A stretch of DNA of 64,000 bases from Siphonodentalium dalli (GCA_032622095.1 CP136064.1:135295129-135359128); one strand, 5' to 3'. Positions 21,581 to 32,470 are shown, numbered from the stretch's first letter. Translations and numbers: made by a program. The notes: generated from the sequence alone by a model not told the origin.

Positions 21581-22846
21581 TTAGGTGCTAATCATACAAT
21601 ACGGGCAAAGATAGTTATCAATTTTCTCTGCCTCCTGTTTGTTAATTTTTATGCACCCCCCATGAAACCAGTCTGCACACTTGGCACATTGAATCATGAA
21701 CCCCTCGGGTCCCCGACAGATACAAAACAATGGAACGGGCGATCCCCGTAATTGAGAAAGAGCCCTTTGTCTCTCAATCCAGGGTGGTGGGACCCAATCT
21801 TTACAATGTTTTATGTGATCATGATTCACAGTCTGGGTTTTGGTGCAAAACTGAATCTCAAATAGGAATGTGCTGAACTTTTTGGTTACAATCCCCGGGC
21901 CCTTCCAGACAGGGTTTAGCTTCTTGGCTTGCCCCTTTGTGGTCCCAAAGTCCAGAACATACACCAAGTCGCCCGGTACATATTTGTTCATTCGGGCCGA
22001 CTTGTCACATCGCTTCTTTTGGTAGCGTTGTTGCGTTTTCAGTTTTTGTCGGGCAAATTCATGTGCCTCTCGCATTGAATTCTCTAGCAAATTCACTAGT
22101 TCGCTGGTGGTATGACACGGTTGCTTTGGCGGGGGTCCAAACACTAGATCCGCGGGCTGATAGACTTCGCGACCCAACATGAGTTTATTGGGCGTAAAGC
22201 CCGTGCTCCTGTTGACGGAAGAGCGTATCGCGCCTGCTATTTGTGGGACGTAAAGGTCCCAAGTATTTTGTTTGGTACCCAAGTAGCACCGTACGGCGTC
22301 CATTAATGTTCGGTTCATACGTTCGATTTGTCCATTAGAACTGGGCCTCCAGGCTGTGGTCCTGGTCTTATTTATTTGTAAGGTCCTACAGATATTTTGA
22401 AATAGCTCACTTTCAAAGTTGGAACCGCGATCACTATAGATTTCTAATGGACAGCCAAAACGTGAAAAAACTTCGTTAACCAAAGTTGTCGCTGTTATTT
22501 CTGCTGTCTGCGAAGGCAGGGGCAGACACTCAATCCACTTGGTGAATTGGTCGGCCACCATCAAAACATGTTCATTTCCTTTTGCAGTTTTAGGCAACGG
22601 CCCTAAAAAGTCAATATGAAGCCTTTCCATGGGCGACCCTGCATGATAACTAATTAGTTCATGTTTGGCTTTGCGCACCGGACGTTTACATTTACTGCAC
22701 TTCGGACAAGAAGCCACATAATTCTCCACATCGGTCCTAAGCCCTATCCAAAAATATTTAGATTTAACTTTTTCCAGGGTTCGTTGCATACCCTGGTGAC
22801 CAGATGTAAAAATCGCCATTTTTTCTTTCCTTATAAAGCAACCCAC
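21581..22846 (-). pseudogene. Integrase with C-terminal PHD finger (5' end damaged)
   Basis: Integrase inserts the cDNA into host chromatin. In this 421-residue frame the zinc-binding domain keeps only H17, C47 and C50; the first His is lost at a deletion/frameshift (22,764-22,846). The core has D79 (HIDFLGPL), D139 (IYSDRGSNF) and E175 (NGQIERMNRT), a canonical DD35E spacing. A GPY-like region follows (LNPVWKGPGIV, 310-320). Residues 375-417 form a C4HC3 PHD finger: C-I-C, then FMIQCAKCADWFHGGC, then YLCPYC. It ends at TAA 21,581-21,583. By analogy with PHF2/PHF8-type fingers, which it resembles and which bind H3K4me3, it could tether the integration complex to active promoters. This binding is inference. 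Confidence 0.85.
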
Positions 22847-23327
22847 CCTGTAGTGAATATTTCTGTTTACTCGCCCACATTTGCTTAGTTTTGGAACTAG
22901 CTAGAAATAATTCAGATTTCCCGGGCTCTGTTTTTTCCAGGGCCCACTGGTATATTATTGCCAAATCAGAATCATCTTTCTGGTGTTTTTCAATATCTTC
23001 CGTGGACTGATCTCCCATTGGGTTAGTCAAATCCAGTGTTTTAGTCGCTTGGGAGCTAGGGTCATTCACGACTTCTGCTCCCAATAGGTGAATGTTGAAC
23101 AGATTTTCGCCTTGCGACGTTTCCAATGGTGAATCTAGTTCAAAACCCTGACTTATTTCTATCAGTTGGTTTACATCTAGCGTTGGGTTAATTTCTGGGG
23201 CTAATCTACTGGTCGTAGCCCCCCTGTCAATAACTGTTTTGATGTTAGTCCCATTGTTTAATAACCAGTTTATCTTGTGAAGGTGGTTCCAATGGCCATG
23301 ACCTCCCCTGTATCGTCTTATGGACAA
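22764..23327 (-). pseudogene. Pol linker between RNase H and integrase
   Basis: This frame contains the tether region normally found before the integrase zinc domain: SDLAIIYQWALEK, followed by WASKQKYSLQGGLLYKER. It is in a different frame from both RNase H (frameshift between 23,245 and 23,327) and integrase (overlap 22,764-22,846). The break into the integrase also lacks the usual stretch before the GHQG motif, so sequence has been lost there. Confidence 0.65.
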
Positions 23328-24760
23328 ATTTGTGCGGCAGTGGAACTACATCATCCACTTCCTCAAAAAACCGAGCCCAGTTTTGATGTACTCTGGTACA
23401 GTACTTACACCCAGCACACGGTAAGTTTTCTAAGGGTACCCCGGCCCGGTAATTTCCACACTCATCCTCCTCTGGAATTCGAGATAGAATATCGGCATTC
23501 AAATGTTTAGACCCCGCCCTATGTATGACCGTAAAGTCATACTGACTTAGTTCTTCTAACCAACGGGCAATTTGCCCTTCGGGTTTTTTAAAACCCAATA
23601 ACCACCTTAAACTAGAATGATCTGAACGTATTGTAAACGGGCGGCCTAATAACCAATACTTGAATTGCCAGGTAAATTTGACAACGGCTAGCAGCTCGAG
23701 ACGAGTTGCACAGTACTTCTTTTGTTCCGGGGTAGTTCCACAACTTCCATAGGCTATTACCCTTTCCCTGCCATCCTGCACTTGAATTAATTCCCCACCG
23801 AGCCCTCTTGCCGACCCATCTGTATCGAGGATAAAGGGGTCCTCTGTATTTGCAAATGTTAATACCGGAGGGGTACTCAAAGCTAGCTTCAGGGCTATAA
23901 AAGCCCTTTCTTCTACTTCGCCCCACGCAAAAAGGTTGTTAGCAGTTTTTGCATACAAGAGCGCAGCTAAGGTAGCGAAATCTTTGCAAAAAACCCGGTG
24001 GTAGTTACAATATCCCAGAAAACGCTCCACGTCCTTGGTATTACCCGGCCTAGGCCATTCCCGTATGACCCGGGAGGCCTGTTCTCCCATTTCCATCCCT
24101 AGGGGCGAAACTGTTCGACCTAGAAATTCCATTTCCTGTTGAAAAAGCACACACTTTTTGGGCTTTAGGCGAAGCCCATATTGTCTAAATCGATCTAAGA
24201 CCTCTCACAGATTTTGGAACATCGACGGAACATCTAAACTCATTACTGATTCATCGTCATTAAATGCCAAGGCAGTATCCCACAATAACCCCTTAAGCAC
24301 TAGGTCCATAACTCTCATGTAAGTACTAACCGCACCACATAAGCCGTAACTCATTTTGGTCCATTCAAAAAGCCCATATTTTGTTATAAATGCCGTTTTA
24401 TTACGGTCTTCGGGCCTAATGTTGACCTGAAGGTACGCCTGATTTGAATCCAGTTTGGACCACCATTTATTCCTAGAAATCGTCTGTATACAGTCATCGA
24501 CTAGTGGCAACGGGTAAACATCTTTCGTAGTGACCGAGTTTACCCCGCGAAAATCTAATGCCCACCGTACCGCCCCACATCGCTTACGTATCAACACTGG
24601 GGCCGAGCTCCATTCAGAAACACTAGGTTGAATAACCCCAGATTTGAGCATGTTTTTCAACAACTGCTCTTCTTCATCAGCAAAACAAGCGGGCGTACGA
24701 CGCATTCTGCATTTGATGGGTTTTGCGTCTCCTGTCGGAATGGTATGTTCAATGGCCGTG
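23245..24760 (-). pseudogene. Reverse transcriptase and RNase H domains of pol
   Basis: The RT part (from about 24,760) shows GVIQPSVSEWSSAPV, the motif A aspartate in SKLDSNQAYLQV, TAFITKYGLFEW, and the catalytic pair as AFNDD (the usual Gypsy form is FLDD). A TGA at 24,205-24,207 interrupts it; both flanks are in the same frame. The second frame (24,150-23,245) has the RT thumb start (MEFLGRTVSPLGME) and RNase H with D111 (DTDGS), E152 (RLELLAV), D177 (RSDHSSL) and D220 (NADILSR). All four catalytic acids of RNase H are kept. The linker normally separating protease and RT is mostly missing, indicating a deletion near 24,660-24,780. Confidence 0.85.
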
Positions 24761-25430
24761 AAACCGCTACATTTCCCACCGTAATGTCAGAAACCGGGGC
24801 TCCTGCAAAAGATTCCAATCCCTCACTTTCATAAGCTATGCCGATGGCCCGCCCTGCCTTTAAAATTACGGGCTGTTCTGTTGGATTTATGAAAACCAAG
24901 ACTGGATCCTTATTGGCTTGCTGCCATGTTCGGGGTATCAAAAGCTTCCCCCTATCAAAGGGTTCTATAAGGTAATTGACCGGAATAGAACCTACTTTAC
25001 AAGTTACATATTTGATTGAAAGTGGCGGGAACTCTTCACGAGTTCCCAAGGTTACTGTCATTTTGGCCATTTGTCCTTCACTTGAAAGTATGATGGGCAC
25101 TTGTTCCCCTGCTAAATACATTTGATTATTTTCCAAATCTAACTGGGCCCCGAATTCCTTTAAGAAATCCAAGCCCAAAATCATTGGTGTGTTTATCGGC
25201 GCAACATAAAAGGTTCGGATATACCACTTTGTTCCCAGTTTCATTTTTAAAGGGCCAACGACTTTACCCGGCAAAGTGTTTAAGTCGCGCCCCACCGTAC
25301 GGACCTCAATGGTTTTGATCACAACAGGCTTGGGCTCAATCAGAGCCAAAACTTCATCTGCAATAATACTGACTTGCGCACCGGTATCTATTAAAGAATC
25401 TAATTGCAACGGTAAAAGACAATTTTTCAG
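24657..25430 (-). pseudogene. Retropepsin-type aspartic protease of the Gypsy element
   Basis: Cleaves Gag and Pol precursors. It carries the catalytic LIDTGAQVSII (DTG at about 25,380-25,388), the flap region after it, and the second hydrophobic motif PMILGLDFLKEFGAQ. The frame opens after a TAA at 25,431-25,433. The preceding peptide that should join it to Gag is readable only in another frame (25,431-25,535), so there is a frameshift at or near a run of A. Its downstream end runs out of frame into RT. Confidence 0.8.
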
Positions 25431-25535
25431 TTAATTGCTGTATAGTTATGCTATCCGGGAAATTCGTTTTATGAAGGAGTTCCCGTACCGGTATCTCTGA
25501 GCTAGGTTCATCATCAGGGCTGGCCGGAGAAGCAC

Positions 25536-28109
25536 CTAGGCCTCCTCCGACCCGCTGTCGTTTAACTCGTCATCGGAAAAATGCTCATTTTGTGATCGTA
25601 TAGTAGACGTTCGGGTCTGATCGTTTTCCGTATTGGGGTTTGAGCCTTTATTGCCGGGGCGCTTAGTGGGACACTCGCGCGAGTAATGCGAAGACGACCC
25701 ACAGGTCCAGCAGCCCTGTCGTCGGGGCGATGGAGAACACCCCCTGTCATTACGCGGTTCCGGAGACCGTGACAGCTTAAGAGTCAATGTCGCCATGTTT
25801 TCTGTCATGCGCTCAACCGAAGTTTGCACCCCCTTCATGCTATCTAACACACTAGTTGTCAAAGTCTCAAGGTTCGAACTTAGTTTACTAAGTTCGCTCC
25901 TTTCGTGAGGCTCCGAACCGTTGTTTCTCGCAACGATGGTTCCTGTAGATTGCATTAATTGTAATCTAGGGCGACCCGATTGGTTTTTGCACTTTGTATC
26001 ACTAGTTATTTTATCAGGGTCCTTACTCTGACCGTAAATCGCGAGCGAAGTATGTTGATACCATTTAACGCTATCGATGGCCTTTTCGATTGATCGCGGA
26101 CGCGCATTTGCAGCATACAAGCCCGCCTCTTTATCCAGACCCCCATGACAAAATCTCAATATTGCTTGGGCAAACATGTGCTCCTCGGGCAAATTACCAT
26201 AGGCACGTACGGCCAATGTTAAAACATGATCTGCCCATTCTTCCAATTGCTGACCTGTTTGTTGTTGCGCTTGCGAGAATTGTATTTGCGCCGTTTCGGG
26301 CAAATCAATCATCCCAAATCGTTTTTCCAATTTTCGCATAATGTTACGCAAAGACATCCACGGGTCCTGTTTCAGCATTGTCGCAAAGTACTCGCTGGCC
26401 TTACCTTGCAAGCACCAGCACAAACAATTAATGCTTTCCTGTTCATCCCAATTTTCATAGTCCCTCATGTGTATAAATTTCAATTGGAAGGGCTGCCAGC
26501 TTTGACTGCCATCATATTCCAAAGTTTTGGGAATTCTCGGAGCCCGTCTCGGTCTAAGATCCCTATTATTGTTTGGACCAAATCGGTCATTATCACTAAA
26601 TCTGATATCTTGGGGGCCCCGGCCCATATGAAAGGCTGGGCCAGGCCGACACTTTTCCCGATCCCACTGATTATCATCATTTTCTTGGTTACGACGGCCC
26701 CCAAATTGGGCCTGTCTTCTGGGCGGACGGTCTTCAAAATCCGAATCTTCGCGATTGTCATATTCGTCGCGACCCCTATTCCGGGGGCGCCTATTTGCAC
26801 CACCCCCATCGGACGGAGACCGGTTGCAGCGAAACCTATCTGGGGGATCATAATTATCAGATCTATCTCGATCCCTAAACCTCGGTTGCCTATCTGCATG
26901 ATTGTCACGGGACTGCGACCGTCCACGTGGAAATCTATCACGGTTATGCTCAGCCGACCTTTCCCGATCTCTAGGTCGCCTATTCGAATGACTGTCTCGG
27001 GACTGAGACCGTCCACGTGGAAACCCATCGTGTATTAGATCTTCCCTGAAATCATGCATCTCCCTAACCCTTCGCCCACCTGTTTGTTGGCCACGCGGAC
27101 TGGGTGGGGCGTTATTCGACCGTTGACGCCTTTCTTGATTTTCAACAGCCCTGCTTACTGGGCTATGTTGCCGACCACTATGAGAATGGTGCACATTTGA
27201 TCTCTCGCGTCAGTGCGTCTGGTCAAGATTTCTACTATCGCGACCCCGTGATGGTCGAGAGTTACGATCGACGCGAAGATTGCCAAAATCCTGTTCCAAG
27301 TCGAAATCAACTGGGCTTGTAGCCCTATTTGTCCCCACACGCCCCCTCCCTGAAACCTCGGCATTAGAATTGGCGGGGTACGGATCGCGAGACATGTGGC
27401 GATTTTGACGGTCGCCATCGTATTGGGCTAAATCATCTGACTGATTGCCGAGTGGAAACCGGGACTTAGGACGAGTTCGACCTTGGACTGGGTGCCTCCG
27501 TGAATCCTCATATGAGGGGGGCGGCTCACCGTATGGTGGTCCGACATCTATCTGGTCACTCCTATGGCGGACAGAATCGGTAGCATGTAACCAGGGCAGC
27601 ACGATACGAGCATCACTACTGGAATGTGGGGGAATGTCGCCCTCAGAATCTGATGAAAGTGCACGCCTCATTGGCGCATCCTGGATTGAAACTCGGCTAT
27701 CTCCCCGAGACGGCAAAACAACCGAGTTATTTGGGTGCGGGAGCAAACTGAACTGTCCCCGATCTCTATCAGAATTTGACGGTTGCTGCTGATCATGTTC
27801 AGCAGCCCTTTCTGCATCACAGGAATATGTGCAGCGGGATCGTGCATCTTTATCCACATTTGAATGAGGGAACCAATCTATGAGGGCTAAGAAAGCCTGT
27901 GTGACCTTGACTTCCTGAACTGCCCGTAAAGTGTCTTCGGACAGATTACCCACCCGGGCCCTTTGCAAAACAATAGCTCTTGCCCTACGCCGATCAATTC
28001 CTGGTAAGACCAAAAGAGCTTCGTAATGGCATGTATTTATCTGAACACGGGGCTCCGCAGGTTCAATGTCAACCTCAGAATCTGAGCTGACGGAATGATT
28101 CTCTGCCAT
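25536..28109 (-). pseudogene. Gag with N-terminal helix-hairpin-helix and CCHC knuckle
   Basis: The structural protein of the virus-like particle. Start chosen at ATG 28,107-28,109 (MAENHSV); stop TAG at 25,536-25,538. One in-frame TGA at 27,210-27,212 splits it, with both halves in the same frame. Residues 22-68 carry a helix-hairpin-helix-like motif (INTCHYEALLVLPGI, then DRRRARAIVLQRAR). The centre is Arg/Asp-rich and disordered. The capsid-like retrotrans_gag region follows: LEYDGSQSWQPFQLKF, then WDEQESINCLCWCLQG, then QLEEWADHVLTLAVRAYG. Near the C-terminus is one CCHC zinc knuckle (CWTCGSSSHYSREC). A DNA-binding-type HhH is unusual for Gag. Confidence 0.8.
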
Positions 28110-28592
28110 GTTGAAAAAAGTGGCCACCAAAAATACCTCAAATCAAAAAAACAAAATTGGAGGGCAAAAATTGTTCAAAAATTGTACAAAAATGGCCACA
28201 GACAAGAAAACATGTAAAGCTGGGATGAAACTCGGATTATATCCAAGGAAAATCCCTTCACGATGTGTGGACAATAACAAAACGTGTAGACGAAGACGTA
28301 TTGAGGACAACGACGTAATATGGACAACACAAAGTGATCTGCTTGACAAAATCTATCTAAAAAATTTGCAAGTAGATCTGGGAATAAACGGGCAAGTAAT
28401 TATGCGCCAACTGCTTACAATTAGCAGAAAATGTATTGGTAATTACCAATATTAGATAGGAATTATCCAGCAATTCAACACGGGACGGATGTCCCCAGAT
28501 TTAAAAACGGGACTTAAGAAAAATCCCGGCTTCAATGACGGCCATGATGCTGTCAAACGCAATTTTACCGCGAGAATTTCATGAGCAAATTC

Positions 28593-28610
28593 GGTTTACT
28601 CGCAGCGCCA
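28593..28610 (-). other. Primer-binding site of the Gypsy element
   Basis: On the minus strand the sequence three bases after the 5' LTR is TGGCGCTGCGAGTAAACC. It begins with the TGG expected to pair with a tRNA 3' CCA. The cognate tRNA was not identified. Confidence 0.6.
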
Positions 28611-28613
28611 ATT

Positions 28614-28999
28614 TGTAGTAACCTGGCTACAACACTTGCCCGCAATTACCAGATATACTTACACTATCTATATTGAGTGTCCTGGTCCTTGGCCGGCCGG
28701 CAAGCTATCTGTATTCTCTGTTGTGGTATTTTACGTCTAGTCTGTTTCATGGTCTGGTATCCAAGTGAGGCGGGAAATCGGACTCTGGCCTTGACCTCTC
28801 TGACGCCGGTGAATTTACCGGCGACAGAGAGCGTCCAAAAGATGCCACAAGGCCGATGACTTCTCTGATCGAGAGGTCACGGTCGTTACACGCTAGCTTT
28901 GTGTGATAACCGAAGTAAGCAACGTCGGGCCGGTTATTCCATGGATGTGTGACCGGCTTGGGATTCCGGGTGCCGCCAACTTTCGGTGCGACTCCCACA
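28614..28999 (-). repeat. 5' LTR of the Gypsy element
   Basis: On the minus strand it would start TGTGGGAGTCGC and end GGTTACTACA, next to the primer-binding site. It therefore has TG...CA ends and a length of about 386 bp. The middle part repeats at 17,290-17,429. It includes the hairpin GCCGGT-GAATTT-ACCGGC at about 28,805-28,822. The outer end is less certain than the inner end. Confidence 0.65.
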
Positions 29000-29499
29000 C
29001 TTCTCTCTCACTCTCTCTCTCTCTCGTTCTGTTGCACATGTAACATAATGCTTCGTAACAATTTATCGCTACACTGAGACGAGTTGAAAAAATATACCGC
29101 AGTTTTCTCACAGGGACTTTATATCATTTGTAACACAGTCCTGTCTACGAGCGGTCACTGTGGATCTCTGAAATCATATAACGATTCGTAACACTTTGTA
29201 ACATATCGCTGCATTGAGATGAGTTTTAATAATATGCTGCGGTTTTTTTTTGGGGGGGGGGGACTTAATATAATTTGTAACATGTACCGGTAACGCCTCA
29301 TAACACTTTGCAACTTATCGCTACAATAAAAGGAGGTGAAGAAACATTGAATGCTGCATGGGAAAAAATATGTTGCAGTTTTCTCACAGGACTGGTACAA
29401 TGTTTGGGGACATCTGTAAACTAATTAAAAATTTCATCCTATAATATAAATTCAAATTGTAGTGCCCAGAAAATATAACCACTAAATTTAATAGTCTTA
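29000..29499. other. Short AT-rich duplication, no gene
   Basis: Two or three diverged copies of a ~120-170-bp segment ('CGTAACA', 'TTATCGCTACA', 'GAGTTGAAAAAATAT', 'GCAGTTTTCTCACAGG') lie between 29,040 and 29,400. A CTCT-rich stretch follows the LTR at 29,001-29,025. It is non-coding. Confidence 0.45.
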
Positions 29500-29612
29500 C
29501 CACAGGAGCTTGGAACTTGATCAATAACTGCCTTAATTATGCTAATTATGGCCAAAAAAATGGTAATTAGGCTAATTAATGCAATTATTAATCAAGTTCC
29601 ACACTCCTGTGG
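29500..29612. mobile_element. 113-bp MITE with TCTTA target duplication
   Basis: Termini CCACAGGAG...TTGGAACTTGAT and the inverse form imperfect inverted repeats. TCTTA flanks at 29,495-29,499 and 29,613-29,617. Internal sequence is AT-rich and palindromic. It is non-coding; the superfamily is not assigned. Confidence 0.7.
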
Positions 29613-29617
29613 TCTTA

Positions 29618-30099
29618 CAAAATGACAAGTGGTGCCTGCTGGGAAAATGTAAATAAAATTATAAATGAAAACTAAAAAGTTGTGTATGTTTAGTCATGCA
29701 TTTCGTAACGAAACGTCGCAAATACGACCAAATTTACACTCTGTAAACAGCTTGGGAATGTTTATTATATTGGGGCATTGTCTTTATTTGGATAGTTATT
29801 TATTATTCTTTTATTGGCTTTCATAGCGTTCGTGAAAAAAAATGTGTACTGCGAAGCGAGTGCGAATAAAATAGCGTCCTTCGTTACTATGCAACGGACT
29901 ACAAATATCATTGCGCGCAAGTACTTTTGGGTCGTTTTTGTTGCACTGATAAAATCTCGACCTAATGTAATTATCCGATATAATTACATTAGCTTTGATA
30001 AACTCAACGGCAATTTACTATAGAAAATGAAGTGGGTGTAATTATATATATATATCTCTTCATGTTGATAATCTAGTATAACTTGGATATTTCAACTTT
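29618..30099. other. Non-coding, with one palindrome
   Basis: Contains an inverted repeat in which CTAATGTAATTAT pairs with ATATAATTACATTAG around 29,960-29,992. No gene was recognised. Confidence 0.4.
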
Positions 30100-30830
30100 A
30101 CGCATTCCTAATCGCTCCACATTAAATTATTCCCTTTCCAAGTTGAGTTACAGTGTCATTGACACTTTCATTTTACTTAGAATCTTGTCATTTTCTGGTT
30201 TCCGGATGATAACTTTAGTTTGTGTGATCATATCTGAACCAAATTTGGTATGCGAGTTTATCAGCCCTATGTACATGTCATGTTCGAATATGGTTATGCT
30301 CTGCCCATTTTTGCGAGAGTTGTGGCCCTTTTTCGACTTGTTTTACTTTGAAAATTTCTTACTTTTTTGGTATCCGGATGATATCTCAAGTTTGGATCCT
30401 TTAATTGCAAATACCGTTTTTATGTGGATCAGCCATATCAAGATACAGGTCAAGTTCGAATTTGAGTTTGATCCGATAATTTTTCTCAGAGTTATGGGCT
30501 TTTCGACTTATAAAATTAAATTTTTCTTGTAATTTTCTTCATTTTGTGCCAATTTGAGGTTATATTTTGATTTTAAGAGTTTTTTAAAAATGTGGTTATT
30601 TGTATGCATGTCAGTAATGAGACAATGCACAAGTGTCTTATCCATATAGTATACTTCTACAAAGCCTCTACAAAGTGCGTTTATCAGCTCGAAATACAGG
30701 TCAAGTTCGAATATGAGTACAATCCGCCCATTTTTGCTAGAGTTATGGCCCTTCTTCGAATTAGAATCCTGTCAAATTTAGTATGATAGTTTATCAGCCC
30801 AAAATACAGGTCACTGGCCGGACGGCCTTT
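30100..30830 (+). repeat. Pearl-like core array
   Basis: Units carry 'GTTTCCGGATGATAACT', 'AAATACAGGTCAAGTTCGAAT' split by variation, and GAGTTATGGCCC or variants (30,325, 30,495, 30,740). It starts inside a repeat also seen at 12,560-12,620 and ends at a GGCCGGACGGCC hairpin followed by TTTTATTTG near 30,820-30,835. A similar end lies at 32,456. Confidence 0.55.
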
Positions 30831-30844
30831 TATTTGTGTCAGAT

Positions 30845-31028
30845 ATTTGACAAACCGGCAACATTTTTTTGAACAAAATGTAGATAAATAACAGGTTTTT
30901 GGCAATTTTATACCATAGTTAGCATTATGTTTGGGAAATTACTCGATTCTGATAACTCAAGCGACATTTCAATTTTTTTTTTTTTGTAATCTGATGATAT
31001 TAGGACCATCGAATCTGATTGAGTACCT
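30845..31028. mobile_element. 3' fragment of the TTAA-flanked MITE A family
   Basis: Matches 1545-1712: 'GAACAAAATGT', 'TTAGCATTAT', 'GATAACT' and the terminal GATTGAGTACCT followed by TTAA (31,029-31,032). The left end is missing, where another repeat abuts. Confidence 0.6.
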
Positions 31029-31032
31029 TTAA

Positions 31033-31470
31033 CTTACCCCTCTTTATTGTTCATTGTGACATAAAGATACCTTTGTGAAATTTTATCTTGAACAAACAGT
31101 GGCTAAGTTGACACCAGAAAGATGGCGTCCATGTCATTTTAAAGATGGCACCAAGTGACTTTGATTTGAATTTTAGAAATAATTTCATGTGAAATTTACG
31201 TATAGGGAAGTTTACATGTGTGTGGGGTAATAAAAATATGCAACATATTGGATGAAATTTTATACTCTCTGCCTAAGATGGCAGCCTCAAAATGGAAAAG
31301 TTAACTATTTTTCGCACATTTATTAAGTTCTTGTCATTTTGATTGAGAGGTAGATAGTGGCTTACATTCTTATAATTCATACCAACTGATCATTTGAGCA
31401 ACTAAATCTATAATCTTTTTATTTGATCTTTCAGACCATTACAAAGTTTAATTTGATGAAACTGGTAAAA
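31033..31470. other. No feature recognised
   Basis: AT-rich non-coding sequence. Two 'AAGATGGC' words occur, but no gene or clear repeat border. Confidence 0.4.
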
Positions 31471-31627
31471 AAATTCAAATAATTTGCCCTTTGTGATTAC
31501 AACCATCATTTTCCAAAAATCTGCAAAATATAAGATCATTCGTTGTGAATGTTCCATCTTGGTAGAAACAGAAGCTGTCAGCGTAGTCCTTACCGGTGGC
31601 CATATCATTTAAATTGTTGTACGTTGT
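31471..31627 (-). pseudogene. Unidentified exon-like coding fragment
   Basis: On the minus strand from 31,627 the frame reads TTYNNLNDMATGKDYADSFC, then FYQDGTFTTNDLIFC, and stays open about 50 codons. The aromatic- and Cys-containing composition looks like real protein rather than a translated repeat. A GCAG/A junction after the last Cys could be a splice site or the end of similarity. I do not recognise the family. It may be a processed or transposed exon; expression is unknown. Confidence 0.25.
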
Positions 31628-31764
31628 CTCAGTTTGTCATGCCATTACATGTTTTTGGTGGGTGCATGTATTAAATGCCCAGCTGTCCCAGTACATAACA
31701 ACCCTCATGTTTGATGCCCCAGAGGCAAGTCTAACATGCCCAATATGCCTGTGAATCTGCGTGA

Positions 31765-32470
31765 ATACACAACTTAAGCGAGCATAGCTCGCTCATTGTC
31801 CCTCGTAAAATTTATTTTCGGGGGACTATTGTAATCAGCTCCGTCCGTCTGTCCGGAGTTATAACTCCAGTAATGATCATCCGATTTGATTGAAACTTGG
31901 TATGTAGGTGTCTCAACCAAGCACACAGGTGCTTATGTGGATCAGTCATATCAAGATACAGGTTGAGTTCGAATTTGAGTTTGTTCCGATGATTTTTCTC
32001 AGAGTTATGGGCTTTTCGCCTTAGAAAATTCAATTTTTTCTTGTTTTTTCTTTGGTTTCCGGATGATAACTCAAGTTTGGATTGTTTAATTGGAAATTCT
32101 GTTTTTTTGTGGGTCGTTCATATCAAAATACAGGTCAAGTTCGAATTTGAGTTTGATACAATGATTTTTCCCAGAGTTATGGGCCTTTCGTACTTTGAAT
32201 TTTTTTTATTTTTTTTCTGTATGAGGATACGTTCATGGTGTAATCAACTCATCCTACAGTTTTGATCGTAGATATTTGAAAGTTCAAAGTATTGTTACCC
32301 ACATATTGCAGATGTGCAACATGTATATAGATGACCAAAAAATTATTTTTTTACGGAATTATTAACCCTTTCGACTTACATGTAGAACATTTCAACATTT
32401 TTTTTTATTTCTTTAACAAAGCGGCATCGACTTGCCACGTTGTCGGGGACACTGTGGTCGGCCGACCTTT
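31765..32470 (+). mobile_element. Hairpin repeat with GTCCC head and GGTCGGCCGACC end
   Basis: The head region has the hairpins GCGAGC-ATA-GCTCGC (about 31,779) and GTCCC...GGGGGAC (31,798-31,826), then GTCCGTCT. Core units with 'GAGTTATGGGCTTTTCG' and 'CAAGTTCGAATTTGAGTTTG' follow. A perfect palindrome GGTCGGCCGACC at 32,456-32,467 is followed by TTTTATTTG, as at 30,835. It is non-coding. Boundaries are approximate. Confidence 0.5.

Larger units (their letters stand above)
17290..28999 (-). mobile_element. Degenerate Ty3/Gypsy LTR retrotransposon with PHD integrase and third ORF
   Basis: On the minus strand the order is: 5' LTR (28,614-28,999), primer-binding site, gag, protease, reverse transcriptase, RNase H, integrase with C-terminal PHD finger, a separate third ORF with a TatD-like region, about 1.9 kb of non-coding sequence, and a partial 3' LTR (17,290-17,429). 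The domain order PR-RT-RH-IN is that of Ty3/Gypsy. Three in-frame TGA stops, at least four frameshifts and two internal deletions make this copy non-functional. The two LTR pieces differ by only two substitutions and one 12-bp indel over about 140 bp. Confidence 0.9.

Noticed and set aside
26226-27038. Long + strand open frame of 270 codons
   Set aside because: It lies opposite gag and is an antisense shadow of its Arg/Asp-rich region.
27210-27212. In-frame TGA in gag as selenocysteine or programmed readthrough
   Set aside because: Further TGAs, frameshifts and deletions occur along the same element, so decay is the simpler explanation; no SECIS-like structure was recognised.
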